From the NCBI RefSeq assembly GCF_014643375.1, contig NZ_BMJJ01000004.1, positions 444,167 through 508,166 on the forward strand: a DNA stretch of 64,000 bases. The letters run 5' to 3'. Numbering within the stretch: position 1 is the stretch's first letter; every line of letters starts with the position of its first letter. Below the pieces are notes generated by a model. The model was not told where the DNA came from. It saw only the letters and a list, made by a program, of their open reading frames with translations, and ran no database searches. Position numbers and translations under genes: made by a program. This DNA is from Aureimonas glaciei. GTDB taxonomy: Bacteria; Pseudomonadota; Alphaproteobacteria; Rhizobiales; Rhizobiaceae. Below, in pieces: positions 45,129 through 53,807 of this stretch.

Positions 45129-47179
45129 CGAGCGCTCCCCTTGCGGGTGATGACGATGTTCATCGCGTCATCGACAATGGCGACATCGCCGGGAAACAGG
45201 AGACAGGTCGCGTCGAACTGGTCGATGACGGCCGGTCCCTGCAGCACCGTTCCCGGCGCGAAGGTGGCGCGGTCGTAGACGGGCGTCTCGACGGCCGCCA
45301 CGGCATCGAACCATACCGGCCGGATGTCGCGCGGTTCCGGCGCCGACGTCGCATCGGCCGGCACCGGCGGTATGGCCGGCGAGGGAAGGCGGCCGAGGGC
45401 CGTGAGGCGGACGGCGACGACGTCGACCGGGTCCGTCTCGCTGTGGAAGCCGTAGGCCTGCTCATGCGCCTGGAAGAACAGTTGGCGCATTTCCTCGATG
45501 CTCGGAAGGTCGTCGAAGGGGACCTGGAGTTCGTAGTTCTGGCTGGCATAGCGCATGTCGACGGCGAGTTTTCGGCCGCGGGCCGGCTGCTCGACGGCTT
45601 CCGCCTTCCACCAGGCCTCGGCCTCTTCCATCATCGACGCGACGAGGCCGGAGAGCGCGGCTGCGTTGGCCTTGGTGAGGGCCAGACGCTGGCTGCGCAC
45701 AAAACTTTCCGACCGGTCCGCGACCAGGAGGCCCTGGGCGCACAGAATGCCGGGTGAATAGGGAATGACGATCTCGGCGATGCCGAGCGCCTGCGCGCAT
45801 CCCTCGGCATGCAGGGGACCCGCGCCACCGAAGGGCATCAGGACGAAGTCGCGCGGGTCGTGCCCGCGCTCCACGGAGATCGCCCGGATCGCGCGGACCA
45901 TGTTTGCTGAGACGATGTCGAGCATGCCGATCGCCGCCCGCTCCAGCGTGAAGCCCAGCCGGTCGGCGATCTTTCCCACCGCTTGGCGGGAGGCTTCGAC
46001 GTCGAGGGACATCGATCCGCCGAGCAGGCCATGCCCGGAGAGGCGGCCGAGAACGGCATTGGCGTCCGTCACCGTCGGCTCGGTGCCGCCGCGCCCGTAG
46101 CAGGCCGGGCCCGGCACGGCGCCGGCGCTGACCGGGCCGACCTTGACCAGGCCGTCGCGGTCGAACCAGCCGATGGAGCCGCCGCCGGCGCCGACGGTGT
46201 TGATGTCGATCATCGGCATCCGGACGGGGAAGCCGGCGACGTCGCGGTCGAAGGCCAGCTTGCTCTCGAGATTGCGGATCAGCGCCACGTCGGCGCTGGT
46301 GCCGCCCATGTCGAAGGTGATGATGTCGGCGCGCCCGGACAGCCGGGCGGTATGGATGGCGCCCATCGTGCCGGCGGCCGGGCCGGACATCGCCGTGCGG
46401 ATGGGGAAGTCGCGCGCCTTGTCGACCGACATCAGCCCGCCGTTCGACTGGTTGATCCCGACGCGGGCCTCGGGCGAGGAGCGCTCCAGGGACTCCTTGA
46501 GGGTCGACATGTAGCGGGAGAAGGAGGGCTGCAGATAGGCGTTCAACAGGGTGGTCGAGCTGCGCTCGTATTCGCGGAACTCCGGCTGGACGTCGGAGGA
46601 GACCGAGATCGCGATGTCGGGCAGGGCTTCGGCGATGAGGGCCTTCATGGCCTGCTCGTGCGACGGGTTCAGATAGGAAAACAGGAAGGTGACGGCGACC
46701 GCGTCGGCGCCGCAGGCTTTGAGCGCCTCGATCACCGCGTCGGCGCTGTCGCGGTCGAGCGGCACGACGACCTTGCCGTCGGCACCGATCCGCTCGCGAA
46801 CGCCGAAGCGCATGTCGCGCGGCGCCAGCGGCATGGGGTGATCGGCCTTCAGGTCGTAGAGTTTTGGCCGGATCTGGCGGCCGATCTCGACGAGGTCGCG
46901 GAAATTTTCCGTCGTCACCATCGCGACCCGCGCCCCGCGGCGCTGGATCAGGGCATTGGTCGCGACGGTCGTTCCGTGCGCGAGGGCACCGACGTCGGCA
47001 ATCTCGAAGCCGGTCTTGGCGGCGAGTTCAGCGAGACCGGTCAGGATTGCTTCCGCCGGGTTGGCGGGAGTGCTGGAGGTCTTGTGCAGGGCCACCGACC
47101 CGGAATGGCGGTCGAAAGCATAGAAGTCGGTGAACGTGCCACCGACGTCCACGCCGATGGACCAGCTAGCTGCCTGCAT
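45125..47179 (-). CDS. hyuA: hydantoinase/oxoprolinase subunit A (ATP-binding)
   Basis: 684 residues from ATG 47179, which follows AAAGGGGCAGG; a TTG further up (47209) is a poorer start. The actin-like ATPase motifs are present: IGVDVGGTFTDFYAFD at the N-terminus and FDMGGTSADVALI near residue 300, followed by IDINTVGAGGGSIGW. HyuA phosphorylates the ring amide and HyuB completes the hydrolysis. It is the first gene of a seven-gene leftward operon and is divergent from a GntR regulator, with a candidate operator in the 99-bp gap. Confidence 0.93.
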   Translation of the reverse strand: MQAASWSIGVDVGGTFTDFYAFDRHSGSVALHKTSSTPANPAEAILTGLAELAAKTGFEIADVGALAHGTTVATNALIQRRGARVAMVTTENFRDLVEIGRQIRPKLYDLKADHPMPLAPRDMRFGVRERIGADGKVVVPLDRDSADAVIEALKACGADAVAVTFLFSYLNPSHEQAMKALIAEALPDIAISVSSDVQPEFREYERSSTTLLNAYLQPSFSRYMSTLKESLERSSPEARVGINQSNGGLMSVDKARDFPIRTAMSGPAAGTMGAIHTARLSGRADIITFDMGGTSADVALIRNLESKLAFDRDVAGFPVRMPMIDINTVGAGGGSIGWFDRDGLVKVGPVSAGAVPGPACYGRGGTEPTVTDANAVLGRLSGHGLLGGSMSLDVEASRQAVGKIADRLGFTLERAAIGMLDIVSANMVRAIRAISVERGHDPRDFVLMPFGGAGPLHAEGCAQALGIAEIVIPYSPGILCAQGLLVADRSESFVRSQRLALTKANAAALSGLVASMMEEAEAWWKAEAVEQPARGRKLAVDMRYASQNYELQVPFDDLPSIEEMRQLFFQAHEQAYGFHSETDPVDVVAVRLTALGRLPSPAIPPVPADATSAPEPRDIRPVWFDAVAAVETPVYDRATFAPGTVLQGPAVIDQFDATCLLFPGDVAIVDDAMNIVITRKGSAR

Positions 47180-47210
47180 TTTATGCCTGCCCCTTTGTTG
47201 TTCAGGCAAG

Positions 47211-47227
47211 GTATGCAGCTTGTATAC
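47211..47227. promoter_or_regulatory. candidate GntR operator between hyuA and its regulator
   Basis: GTATGCA (47211-47217) and TGTATAC (47221-47227) are inverted with a 3-bp centre and match at 6 of 7 positions. TTGTATAC-type palindromes are common FCD-GntR sites. It lies 32 bp before hyuA and 52 bp before the regulator gene, so one site could control both. Confidence 0.5.
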
Positions 47228-47278
47228 GGGGTGTCAACCCGGCATGATGGGGACGAGACGATGAGATGGGGGGCAGGC

Positions 47279-48001
47279 ATGAGCGAGGAGCCAGTGACGT
47301 CGGCCGGCAGCGAGCGGGTCTATCGAAGCCTGCGACGACAGATCCTGCGGCTCGACCTGAAACCCGGGGCAGAACTCGACGAAAGCCTCGTCTCGTCGCG
47401 CTACGACGTCTCCCGGACGCCGGTCCGGGAAGCACTGATCCGCCTGACCGCCGAGGGTCTGGTGACGTCGGTGCGGGGGCGCGGCGCCCGCGTGGCCTCG
47501 CTCGACCTGCAGGACCTCCGGGCCTTCTTCGAGGGGCTGGACATCCTGCAGCGCAGCGTCACCCGGCTGGCGGCGCTGCGGCGGGAGCAGGCCGATATCG
47601 ATCGCCTCGAAGCCCATATGCTGGCCTTCGAGGCGGGCGCCGCGCTCGTCGACAGCGAGGTGATCAACGAAGTCAACTTCGCCTTCCATGCCGCCATCGC
47701 CGACGCGGCGCGCTCGAGCTTCCTATCTCACTCGTACCAGCGCAGCCTCGTCGAAGGCATGCGCATCGGCTATGTCAGCTTCTCCGAACACAGCGGCCTG
47801 GATCAGCGATTGGCGACCCATCTGGAATCGACCATCCATGATCATCGCGACATGTTTGCCGCCATCCGCGAGCGTGATGCCGATGCGGCCGAACAGCTCG
47901 CCGGCGCCCATGTCGAACTGTTCCGCAAGCGGGTCGCCACGGCGATCCTGTCCAGCGATGTCACGCAACGCATCTCCGCCGCCTCCCGGCACAGCGGATG
48001 A
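47279..48001 (+). CDS. GntR-family transcriptional regulator (FCD subfamily)
   Basis: 240 residues from ATG 47279, with GGGGGGCAGG upstream; an in-frame ATG at 47261 is possible. The N-terminal winged helix (YRSLRRQILRLDLKPGAELD, then VSRTPVREALIRLTAEGLV) is followed by an all-helical FCD ligand domain. Its histidines include those in FAFHAAIADAAR, plus the DHRDMFAAIRERD region. FCD regulators usually repress until they bind an organic acid. Its divergent position indicates it controls the hyuA operon. Confidence 0.92.
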   Translation: MSEEPVTSAGSERVYRSLRRQILRLDLKPGAELDESLVSSRYDVSRTPVREALIRLTAEGLVTSVRGRGARVASLDLQDLRAFFEGLDILQRSVTRLAALRREQADIDRLEAHMLAFEAGAALVDSEVINEVNFAFHAAIADAARSSFLSHSYQRSLVEGMRIGYVSFSEHSGLDQRLATHLESTIHDHRDMFAAIRERDADAAEQLAGAHVELFRKRVATAILSSDVTQRISAASRHSG

Positions 48002-48057
48002 GACTCACAGACATCGAGCGAGGGTGAGACCGCACCGCGCCTCGGCTTTTGTTGTCG

Positions 48058-48101
48058 CTACCGGTAAAGGGGCATGGATTGGCCCGCCTCTTTGCCGGTA
48101 G
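48058..48101 (+). terminator. long inverted repeat after the GntR gene
   Basis: CTACCGGTAAAG (48058-48069) and CTTTGCCGGTAG (48090-48101) pair at 11 of 12 positions, and the stem can extend inward through GGC/GCC. It begins 57 nt after the GntR stop and ends 124 nt before the LysR start. There is no T-tract directly after it, so a terminator is likely but an operator is possible. Confidence 0.45.
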
Positions 48102-48224
48102 GCTGGGCTCCGACAGGCCAGCCACTGAAAAAATGCGATGCCCGGCGCTGGCATCGACTCGACCAGGACAAACCCCAGAATGCCCGCCGGCGCCGGTTGC
48201 CGGGGGCCGCCAGGAAGCCTCCGC

Positions 48225-49112
48225 ATGCGCAACATCCCCTCTCTGCGCTCGATCCAGGCCTTCGAGGCCGCCGCGCGGCTCGGCTCCTTCATGCGCGCCT
48301 CGGAGGAGCTGAAGGTGACGCCCTCGGCAATCAGCCACCAGGTGCGGGCCCTGGAAAAGGAAATCGGGGCGCAGCTCTTCCACCGCATCAGCCGCGCCAT
48401 CGTGCTCACCGATACCGGCAAGAGCTACGCGGCGGAAATCGGCGAGGCTTTTGGCCAGATCGAGGCCGCGACGCGCGACCTGACCCGGCTCGGCAAGAGC
48501 GACATCCTGACCATCCACTCGGTGCCGAGCATCGCCGCGCAATGGCTGATGCCGCGCATCACGCGCTTCACTGCGCTGCATCCCGAACTCGACGTGCGGC
48601 TGAACGCCTCCGGCGAGGTGGCGGATCTCGGCCACGGCACGGTCGATTTCGACCTGCGCTACGGTGCGCCCGTGGCCATGGCGGGAATCTCCATCGAGCC
48701 GCTGCCGGAGGAGACGATCGTCGCTCTCTGCGCTCCCTCCCTCGTCGAGGGGCCGAATGCGCTCAGGACGCCCGCCGATCTCGTGCGCCATCCGCTGATC
48801 CATTCCGAGGTCAATCTCTACCGCTGGCGCGATTTCGCCAGGGATCACGGGGTCCGGCTCGATCTCGATCACGGTTCGCGTTTCGACCGGTCGTTCCTGG
48901 CGATCAGCGCGGCGATGGACGGGCTCGGCGTCTGCCTGGAAAGCCGGCTTCTCGTCGGGCGGGAGCTGGCCAGCGGACGGCTCGTGCTGCCCTTCGGCGA
49001 GACCGGCCACAAGATGCGCTGCCACAGCCTCGTCCACCTGCGCTCGCGCGCCCGCCTCGGCAAGATCGCCGCCTTCCGCAAATGGATCTTTGCCGAGCTC
49101 GCCGCCGGCTGA
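48225..49112 (+). CDS. LysR-family transcriptional regulator (GcvA-like)
   Basis: 295 residues from ATG 48225 with AGGA upstream; a longer frame from 48138 adds unrelated residues. The N-terminal helix-turn-helix reads SIQAFEAAARLGSFMRASEE and LKVTPSAISHQVRALEKEIG, typical of the GcvA group, followed by a type II periplasmic-binding effector domain (ILTIHSVPSIAAQWLMPRI). It is convergent with the TIM-barrel gene and the only + strand gene of the second catabolic region. It probably regulates that region, but no direct evidence is visible. Confidence 0.92.
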   Translation: MRNIPSLRSIQAFEAAARLGSFMRASEELKVTPSAISHQVRALEKEIGAQLFHRISRAIVLTDTGKSYAAEIGEAFGQIEAATRDLTRLGKSDILTIHSVPSIAAQWLMPRITRFTALHPELDVRLNASGEVADLGHGTVDFDLRYGAPVAMAGISIEPLPEETIVALCAPSLVEGPNALRTPADLVRHPLIHSEVNLYRWRDFARDHGVRLDLDHGSRFDRSFLAISAAMDGLGVCLESRLLVGRELASGRLVLPFGETGHKMRCHSLVHLRSRARLGKIAAFRKWIFAELAAG

Positions 49113-49194
49113 CGGTTTTGTCCGGCGGTGGCCGGTCGGGCGCAAGAGCGCCGCCGCAGGCTGCTCGGCGCGGCGGGCCGGCCGGGCAGGGCGT

Positions 49195-50058
49195 CTATGC
49201 CAAGGCGGCACCGATGACCTGGAGCGAGCGGGTGATCGCCGCCTCGATCTCGCCGATCGGCAGAGGCTCGGGGCGGCGGATCGGCTGCGCGTCGGGGCCG
49301 CGATGGAGGCGCAGCGGCAGCTCCAGGCTGACCGGCAGGCCCGGATGGGCCCGCAGGCCCGCGAAAATCTTGCCGAAGTCGATGTCGCCGTCGCCGATGG
49401 GGGCGAAGAACCAGCCTTGGTCGGTGCGGCGGACGTCCTTGAGGTGCATATGGCCGCAGCCGGGGAGGGACAGGACCGCATCCTCGGCAGGGTCCACGTC
49501 CGGCCGGTGCGAGCAGGTGTTCGCCGCATCGTAGTTGAGGCGCAGATGCGGCGTGTCGAAGCGGGAAACGAGGGCGAGCCCTTCGGCGGCGGTGTTCATC
49601 AGGTTGTCGCGGCCGTCGCCGGGATTTTCGAGGGCGATGACGAGGCCGAGCTCTTCCGCGAAGCGTAGAAGCGCCTCGAGATTCCGCTCGAGCGGCGCCG
49701 CCTTGGCGACCACGGCGGCATTGGTCAGGATGATGTCCGCACCGATGCCGCGGGCAAAGCGCATGCGACCGGAAAACACCTCGACCGCGTCGGGGTTGCC
49801 GAGGTCGATATGCGAGGACACGGCGCGGCAGCCGAGCCCGCTCGCCGCGATCAGCTGGCGGTGGCGCTCCGTCTCTGCCGCGGTAAAGGCGCTTTCGTCG
49901 AAGGGCTCGGTATAGCCGACGATGTAGGCCGGCTCGACATGATCAGCCCCGCAGGCGGCGAGGCTCTCCAACACGGCTTCGAAGGGATGGCCGTCATAGG
50001 GCGCGGTCGAGACGGAGACGGTGCGGTCGGGGCGGTCGGATAGGGTGCGGTCTGGCAA
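49195..50058 (-). CDS. xylose-isomerase-like TIM-barrel sugar epimerase/isomerase
   Basis: 287 residues, AP-endonuclease-2 fold: SVSTAPYDGHPFEAVLESL at the first strand, GLVIALENPGDGRDNL with the metal-ligand Glu, HLRLNYDAANTCSHRPD, and GHMHLKDVRRTD late in the barrel. The pattern fits sugar or polyol isomerases/epimerases of the IolE/Hyi group. The only start in reach of a ribosome site (AGAGGTGAG) is TTG 50058. It is the last gene of the leftward series and may be transcribed separately, since a hairpin lies between it and the aldehyde dehydrogenase. Confidence 0.8.
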   Translation of the reverse strand: MPDRTLSDRPDRTVSVSTAPYDGHPFEAVLESLAACGADHVEPAYIVGYTEPFDESAFTAAETERHRQLIAASGLGCRAVSSHIDLGNPDAVEVFSGRMRFARGIGADIILTNAAVVAKAAPLERNLEALLRFAEELGLVIALENPGDGRDNLMNTAAEGLALVSRFDTPHLRLNYDAANTCSHRPDVDPAEDAVLSLPGCGHMHLKDVRRTDQGWFFAPIGDGDIDFGKIFAGLRAHPGLPVSLELPLRLHRGPDAQPIRRPEPLPIGEIEAAITRSLQVIGAALA

Positions 50059-50147
50059 GGCTCACCTCTGGCTGGCGGATGCGTCTTTGTCGGCCCGCCC
50101 GCGAGGACGTGCAAACGCGAAGCGCTGCAACTTGCATGAGCTGAGTT

Positions 50148-50178
50148 CACGGGTCCGCCGCCGGGCGACGGACCCGTG
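50148..50178 (-). terminator. perfect 10-bp GC-rich hairpin after the aldehyde dehydrogenase
   Basis: CACGGGTCCG (50148-50157) and CGGACCCGTG (50169-50178) pair perfectly around an 11-nt loop, 3 nt past the stop codon of the gene at 50182. No U-tract follows. Confidence 0.55.
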
Positions 50179-50181
50179 TGC

Positions 50182-51663
50182 TCAACGCTGGATGAAGGGA
50201 TTGGCGGGAACGGCGTCCGAGGTGGAGATCCAGACGCTCTTGGTCTCCAGGAACTCCTTGACGGAGGACATGCCGCTTTCGCGCCCGATGCCGGAATCCT
50301 TAATGCCGCCGAAAGGCATCATATAGCTGACGGCCCGGTAGGTGTTGACCCAGACCATGCCGGCCTTCAGCGCCTTCGTCATCCTGAGGCCGCGGCCGAT
50401 GTCCTTGGTCCAGACGCCGGCGGCCAGGCCATAGATCACATCGTTGCCGATGCGCACCGCGTCGGCCTCGGTGTCGAAGCCGATGACCGAGAGGACCGGG
50501 CCGAACACCTCTTCTTGGGCGATCCGCATGTCGTTGGTGACGTCGACGAAGATCGTCGGCTGGACGAACTGCCCGGACTCCAGGCCCACGCCCTCCGCCC
50601 GCCGGCCGCCGAGGACGCAGCGCGCGCCTTCGCCCTTGGCGATGTCGATATAGTCCATGATCTTCTGGAACTGCGGCGGGGTCGTCACCGGTCCGATGTT
50701 GACGTCGGCCTGCATGGGGTCGCCGATCTTGGCCGTCCGGCCCATGGCGACGAGCTTGTCGACAAAGGCGTCGCGGATGGAGTTCTGCACCAGAAGGCGC
50801 GATCCGGCGATGCACGTCTGCCCCGTCGCGGCAAAGATGCCGGAAACGACGCCGGCGACCGCCGCGTCGAGATCGGCATCCTCGAAGACGATGTTCGGCG
50901 ACTTGCCGCCGAGTTCCAGCGAGACGCGCTTCAGCCCGCGCGCGGCGGCCTGGTAGACGGCCCTGCCGGTGGTGTCGGAGCCGGTGAAGGTGACCTTGGC
51001 GACGCCGGGATGCTCGACGAGCGCGGCGCCCGTCTCGGCACCGAAGCCGGTGACGACGTTGAACACGCCGTCGGGAAAGCCGGCCTCCTTCGTCAGCGCC
51101 ATGAAGTTGAGCGTGCTGGCGGAGGTGAATTCCGAGGGCTTGATCACCACCGTGCAGCCCGCCGCGATGGCGGGCGCGCACTTCCAGGCGATGAACAGCA
51201 GCGGCGAGTTCCAGGCCGTCAGCGCGGCGACGACGCCGACCGGCTCGTGCGTCGTGAAGGTGAGGAGGTCGGGCTTGTCGATCGGCACGACCGCGCCCTC
51301 GATCTTGTCGGCGAGGCCGCCGAAATAGTACCACCATTCCGGATGGTAGCGGACCTGGCCGGCCATCTCGGCGAGAAGCTTGCCGTTGTCGCGGACCTCG
51401 GTCGCCGCGAGGCTCTCGGCATTGGCCGCGACGAGATCGCCGAGCCGGCGCATCAGCTTGCCGCGCGCGGTGGCCGTCATCGTCGCCCAGGGGCCCTCGG
51501 TCAGCGCCCGGCTGGCGGCGGCGACGGCGCGGTCGACATCCGCCTTGCCGCCGCGCGGGATCCTCGCCCAGGCCTTGCCGGTATAGGGGTTCACCGTGTC
51601 GAACCATTCGCCGCCGGCGGGGTCGCAATACTCTCCGTCGATAAAGAGCTGGTAGGTGTGCAT
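50182..51663 (-). CDS. aldehyde dehydrogenase (NAD(P)+-dependent)
   Basis: 493 residues from ATG 51663, overlapping the previous stop (ATGA). Conserved elements are present: TAWNSPLLFIAWK, FTGSDTTGR (cofactor site), the general-base Glu in LELGGKSPN, the catalytic Cys in ATGQTCIAGSR, and EEVFGPVLSVIGF. The length is standard. It oxidises an aldehyde to an acid in the second catabolic region, possibly the product of the iron alcohol dehydrogenase two genes upstream. The precise substrate is not readable. Confidence 0.93.
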   Translation of the reverse strand: MHTYQLFIDGEYCDPAGGEWFDTVNPYTGKAWARIPRGGKADVDRAVAAASRALTEGPWATMTATARGKLMRRLGDLVAANAESLAATEVRDNGKLLAEMAGQVRYHPEWWYYFGGLADKIEGAVVPIDKPDLLTFTTHEPVGVVAALTAWNSPLLFIAWKCAPAIAAGCTVVIKPSEFTSASTLNFMALTKEAGFPDGVFNVVTGFGAETGAALVEHPGVAKVTFTGSDTTGRAVYQAAARGLKRVSLELGGKSPNIVFEDADLDAAVAGVVSGIFAATGQTCIAGSRLLVQNSIRDAFVDKLVAMGRTAKIGDPMQADVNIGPVTTPPQFQKIMDYIDIAKGEGARCVLGGRRAEGVGLESGQFVQPTIFVDVTNDMRIAQEEVFGPVLSVIGFDTEADAVRIGNDVIYGLAAGVWTKDIGRGLRMTKALKAGMVWVNTYRAVSYMMPFGGIKDSGIGRESGMSSVKEFLETKSVWISTSDAVPANPFIQR

Positions 51664-52610
51664 CACACTTGTCCTTCCGGCGCCGCGGCGCCCGCTGTGC
51701 ACGATACCGCTGCCGCGGCGGCGCGGCGCCAGGTGGCGCTGTCGAGCGGCCGGTCGCGCCAGGCCGCGAGATGCGCGGCTGCTTCGAGGAGCGCTGTTTC
51801 GTCGATCCCAGTCTGGATCCCCATGGCGGTCAGCATGGCGACGACGTCCTCGGTCGCGACATTGCCGGTGGCGCCGGGCGCATAGGGACAGCCGCCGAGA
51901 CCGCCGACGGCGGAATCGAAGGCGGTGATCCCGGCCTGCAGCCCTGCGAGCGTGTTGGCCAACGCCTGGCCGCGCGTGTCGTGAAGATGAAGCTCGAAGT
52001 CGATATCGGGAAAGCGCTGGCGCAGCATCGCCGAGACGGCATGCACCTGCGCGGGATGGGCGATGCCGATCGTGTCGCAGAGGCCGATGCGGGTGGCGCC
52101 GGCCTCGGCGAAGCGGCCGACGATGCCGGCCAGGTGCTCGGGCGCCACCGGGCCGGAGAAGGGGCAGCCGAAGGCGACGGAGATCGAGATGCGGGTGGTT
52201 ATGCCCGCCTGCCGCGCGTCACCGTCGAGCTGGAGCAGTTCGACGAGCGAGGCGGCGGTCGGCCGGTTGAGATTGGCCTGGTTGTGCGCGTCGCTCGCCG
52301 AGAGCACGAAGGTCGCGCCCGCGGTGCCGCAGGACAGTGCCCGGTCGAGGCCGCGCCGGTTGGGGATCAGCGCGAAGGCGGTGATCGGCAGGTCGGCCGT
52401 GCCGCGCACGACGTCCTCGGCATCGGCGAGGTTCGGGATCCACCGGGGATGCGTGAAGGAGGTGACCTCGATCTCCTTCAGGCCGGCGGCGGCGAGGCGC
52501 CGGACCAGCTCGATCTTGGCGTCGGTCGGCAGGTGCTGCTTTTCGTTCTGCAGCCCGTCGCGCGGGCCGACCTCGATGATCGACACGCTCTTCGGCAGGG
52601 AGAGGCTCAT
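51663..52610 (-). CDS. HMG-CoA lyase-family enzyme
   Basis: 315 residues. It has the signature residues of hydroxymethylglutaryl-CoA lyase: Arg in IEVGPRDGLQNE, the HLHDTRG metal site and the catalytic Cys loop GLGGCPYAPGATGN. The reaction type is cleavage of a 3-hydroxy-3-alkyl-acyl-CoA into acetyl-CoA (or similar) and a keto acid. A class III CoA-transferase two genes upstream could make its CoA substrate. Coupled at both ends by 4-bp and 1-bp-type overlaps. It is a lyase, not the HMG synthase needed for polyketide beta-branching. Confidence 0.9.
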   Translation of the reverse strand: MSLSLPKSVSIIEVGPRDGLQNEKQHLPTDAKIELVRRLAAAGLKEIEVTSFTHPRWIPNLADAEDVVRGTADLPITAFALIPNRRGLDRALSCGTAGATFVLSASDAHNQANLNRPTAASLVELLQLDGDARQAGITTRISISVAFGCPFSGPVAPEHLAGIVGRFAEAGATRIGLCDTIGIAHPAQVHAVSAMLRQRFPDIDFELHLHDTRGQALANTLAGLQAGITAFDSAVGGLGGCPYAPGATGNVATEDVVAMLTAMGIQTGIDETALLEAAAHLAAWRDRPLDSATWRRAAAAAVSCTAGAAAPEGQV

Positions 52611-53770
52611 GGACGAAAAGCTCCTTCGAGGATCGACACCAGGCCCTCATAGGTGACGTTGCGCGGGTTCGGCCGGACCTGGCGCAGATTGGTCATGCCG
52701 TCCTTGGCCAGCGCCTCGATGGCCGAGCGCGGCACGCCGAGATCGTCGAGCGTGGCGGGAATGCCGACATCCCTGGCGAGCTGTTCGACGGCGGCGACGG
52801 CGCCTTCGGCGCCCTCGCGCAGGGACAGGTGATTGACGCGCACGCCCATGGCGCGGGCGATGTCGCGGTAGCGCGGCAAAGCGGCGACGAGGTTCCAGCG
52901 CATCACATGCGGCAGCAGCACCGAATTGGCGATGCCGTGCGGAACATCGAACTGGCCGCCGAGCGGCATGGCGAGGCCGTGCACCATGCCGGTGGCGGCG
53001 CTGCCGAAGGCAAGGCCGGCATAGAGGCTGGCGGTCAGCATGGTCTCGCGCGCGGCGATGTCGGCGCCGTTGTGGACCGCGGTCGGCAGCGCCGCGGCGA
53101 TCATGGCGATGGCGTCGAGGGCGAAGCGATCGGTCAGCGGCTGGGCGAAGCGCGAGACATAGGCCTCGATCGCGTGGGTCAGCGCGTCCATGCCGGTCGC
53201 CGCCGTCACCGCCGGCGGCAGGCCGAGGGTCAGCTCGGGATCGAGGATCGCGGCATCGGCGAGGAGATGCCGGCTGACGATGCCCTTCTTTGTCTTCTCC
53301 GCCTTGAGGCTGAGAACGGCGACATTGGTGACCTCGCTGCCGGTGCCGGCCGTGGTCGGGATCATGATCTTGGCGACGGCCGCGTTCGGCAGCTTGTCGA
53401 TGCCGAGATAGTCCCTGATGTCGCCGGGATTGTTGACGAAGGCCGCGGCGCATTTGGCGACGTCGAGCGCGCTGCCGCCGCCGAGCCCGACGACGAGGTC
53501 GCAGCCGGCGATGCGGGCGCGCGCGGCGCAGGCGATGACGGTCTCGATGCTGGGATCGGGCTCGACCTCGGCGAAGATCTCGACGTGGAAATCACCGAGG
53601 AGTGCCGTCACCCGGTGAGCGATCCCGGCTTTGACGATGCCGGGGTCGGTGACAAGGAGGATTTTCGTTCCGCGCAGCCGGGCGATCTCGGCCGGCAGCT
53701 GCGCCAGCATGCCCCGGCCATGCACGATGCGCTCGATGGCGCCGAAGACCGACGCGCTCGCCATTCCCAT
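52607..53770 (-). CDS. iron-containing alcohol dehydrogenase
   Basis: 387 residues. NAD-binding GLGGGSALDVAKC, then PTTAGTGSEVT, then metal ligands in TGMDALTHAIEAY and HGLAMPLGGQFDVPHGIANS. Three ATGs are near the 5' end (53779, 53770, 53764); 53770 is preferred because AAGGG lies at a workable distance, while it abuts 53779. Members oxidise or reduce short hydroxy acids, diols or maleylacetate-like compounds. Its stop overlaps the HMG-CoA-lyase start by 4 bp. Confidence 0.9.
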   Translation of the reverse strand: MGMASASVFGAIERIVHGRGMLAQLPAEIARLRGTKILLVTDPGIVKAGIAHRVTALLGDFHVEIFAEVEPDPSIETVIACAARARIAGCDLVVGLGGGSALDVAKCAAAFVNNPGDIRDYLGIDKLPNAAVAKIMIPTTAGTGSEVTNVAVLSLKAEKTKKGIVSRHLLADAAILDPELTLGLPPAVTAATGMDALTHAIEAYVSRFAQPLTDRFALDAIAMIAAALPTAVHNGADIAARETMLTASLYAGLAFGSAATGMVHGLAMPLGGQFDVPHGIANSVLLPHVMRWNLVAALPRYRDIARAMGVRVNHLSLREGAEGAVAAVEQLARDVGIPATLDDLGVPRSAIEALAKDGMTNLRQVRPNPRNVTYEGLVSILEGAFRP

Positions 53771-53807
53771 TACCGACATCCCTTGCTTGATTGTCTCGCG
53801 GTCGCCA

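Noticed and set aside
45983-47278. Long N-terminal extension of the GntR regulator frame
   Set aside because: It is antisense to hyuA; the winged-helix domain starts only after ATG 47279, which has its own ribosome site.
51663-52610. HMG-CoA-family gene as the HMG synthase of the polyketide beta-branching cassette
   Set aside because: Motifs are those of a lyase (GCPYAPG, HLHDTRG), not a synthase, and it is locked into a catabolic operon 19 kb away on the other strand.
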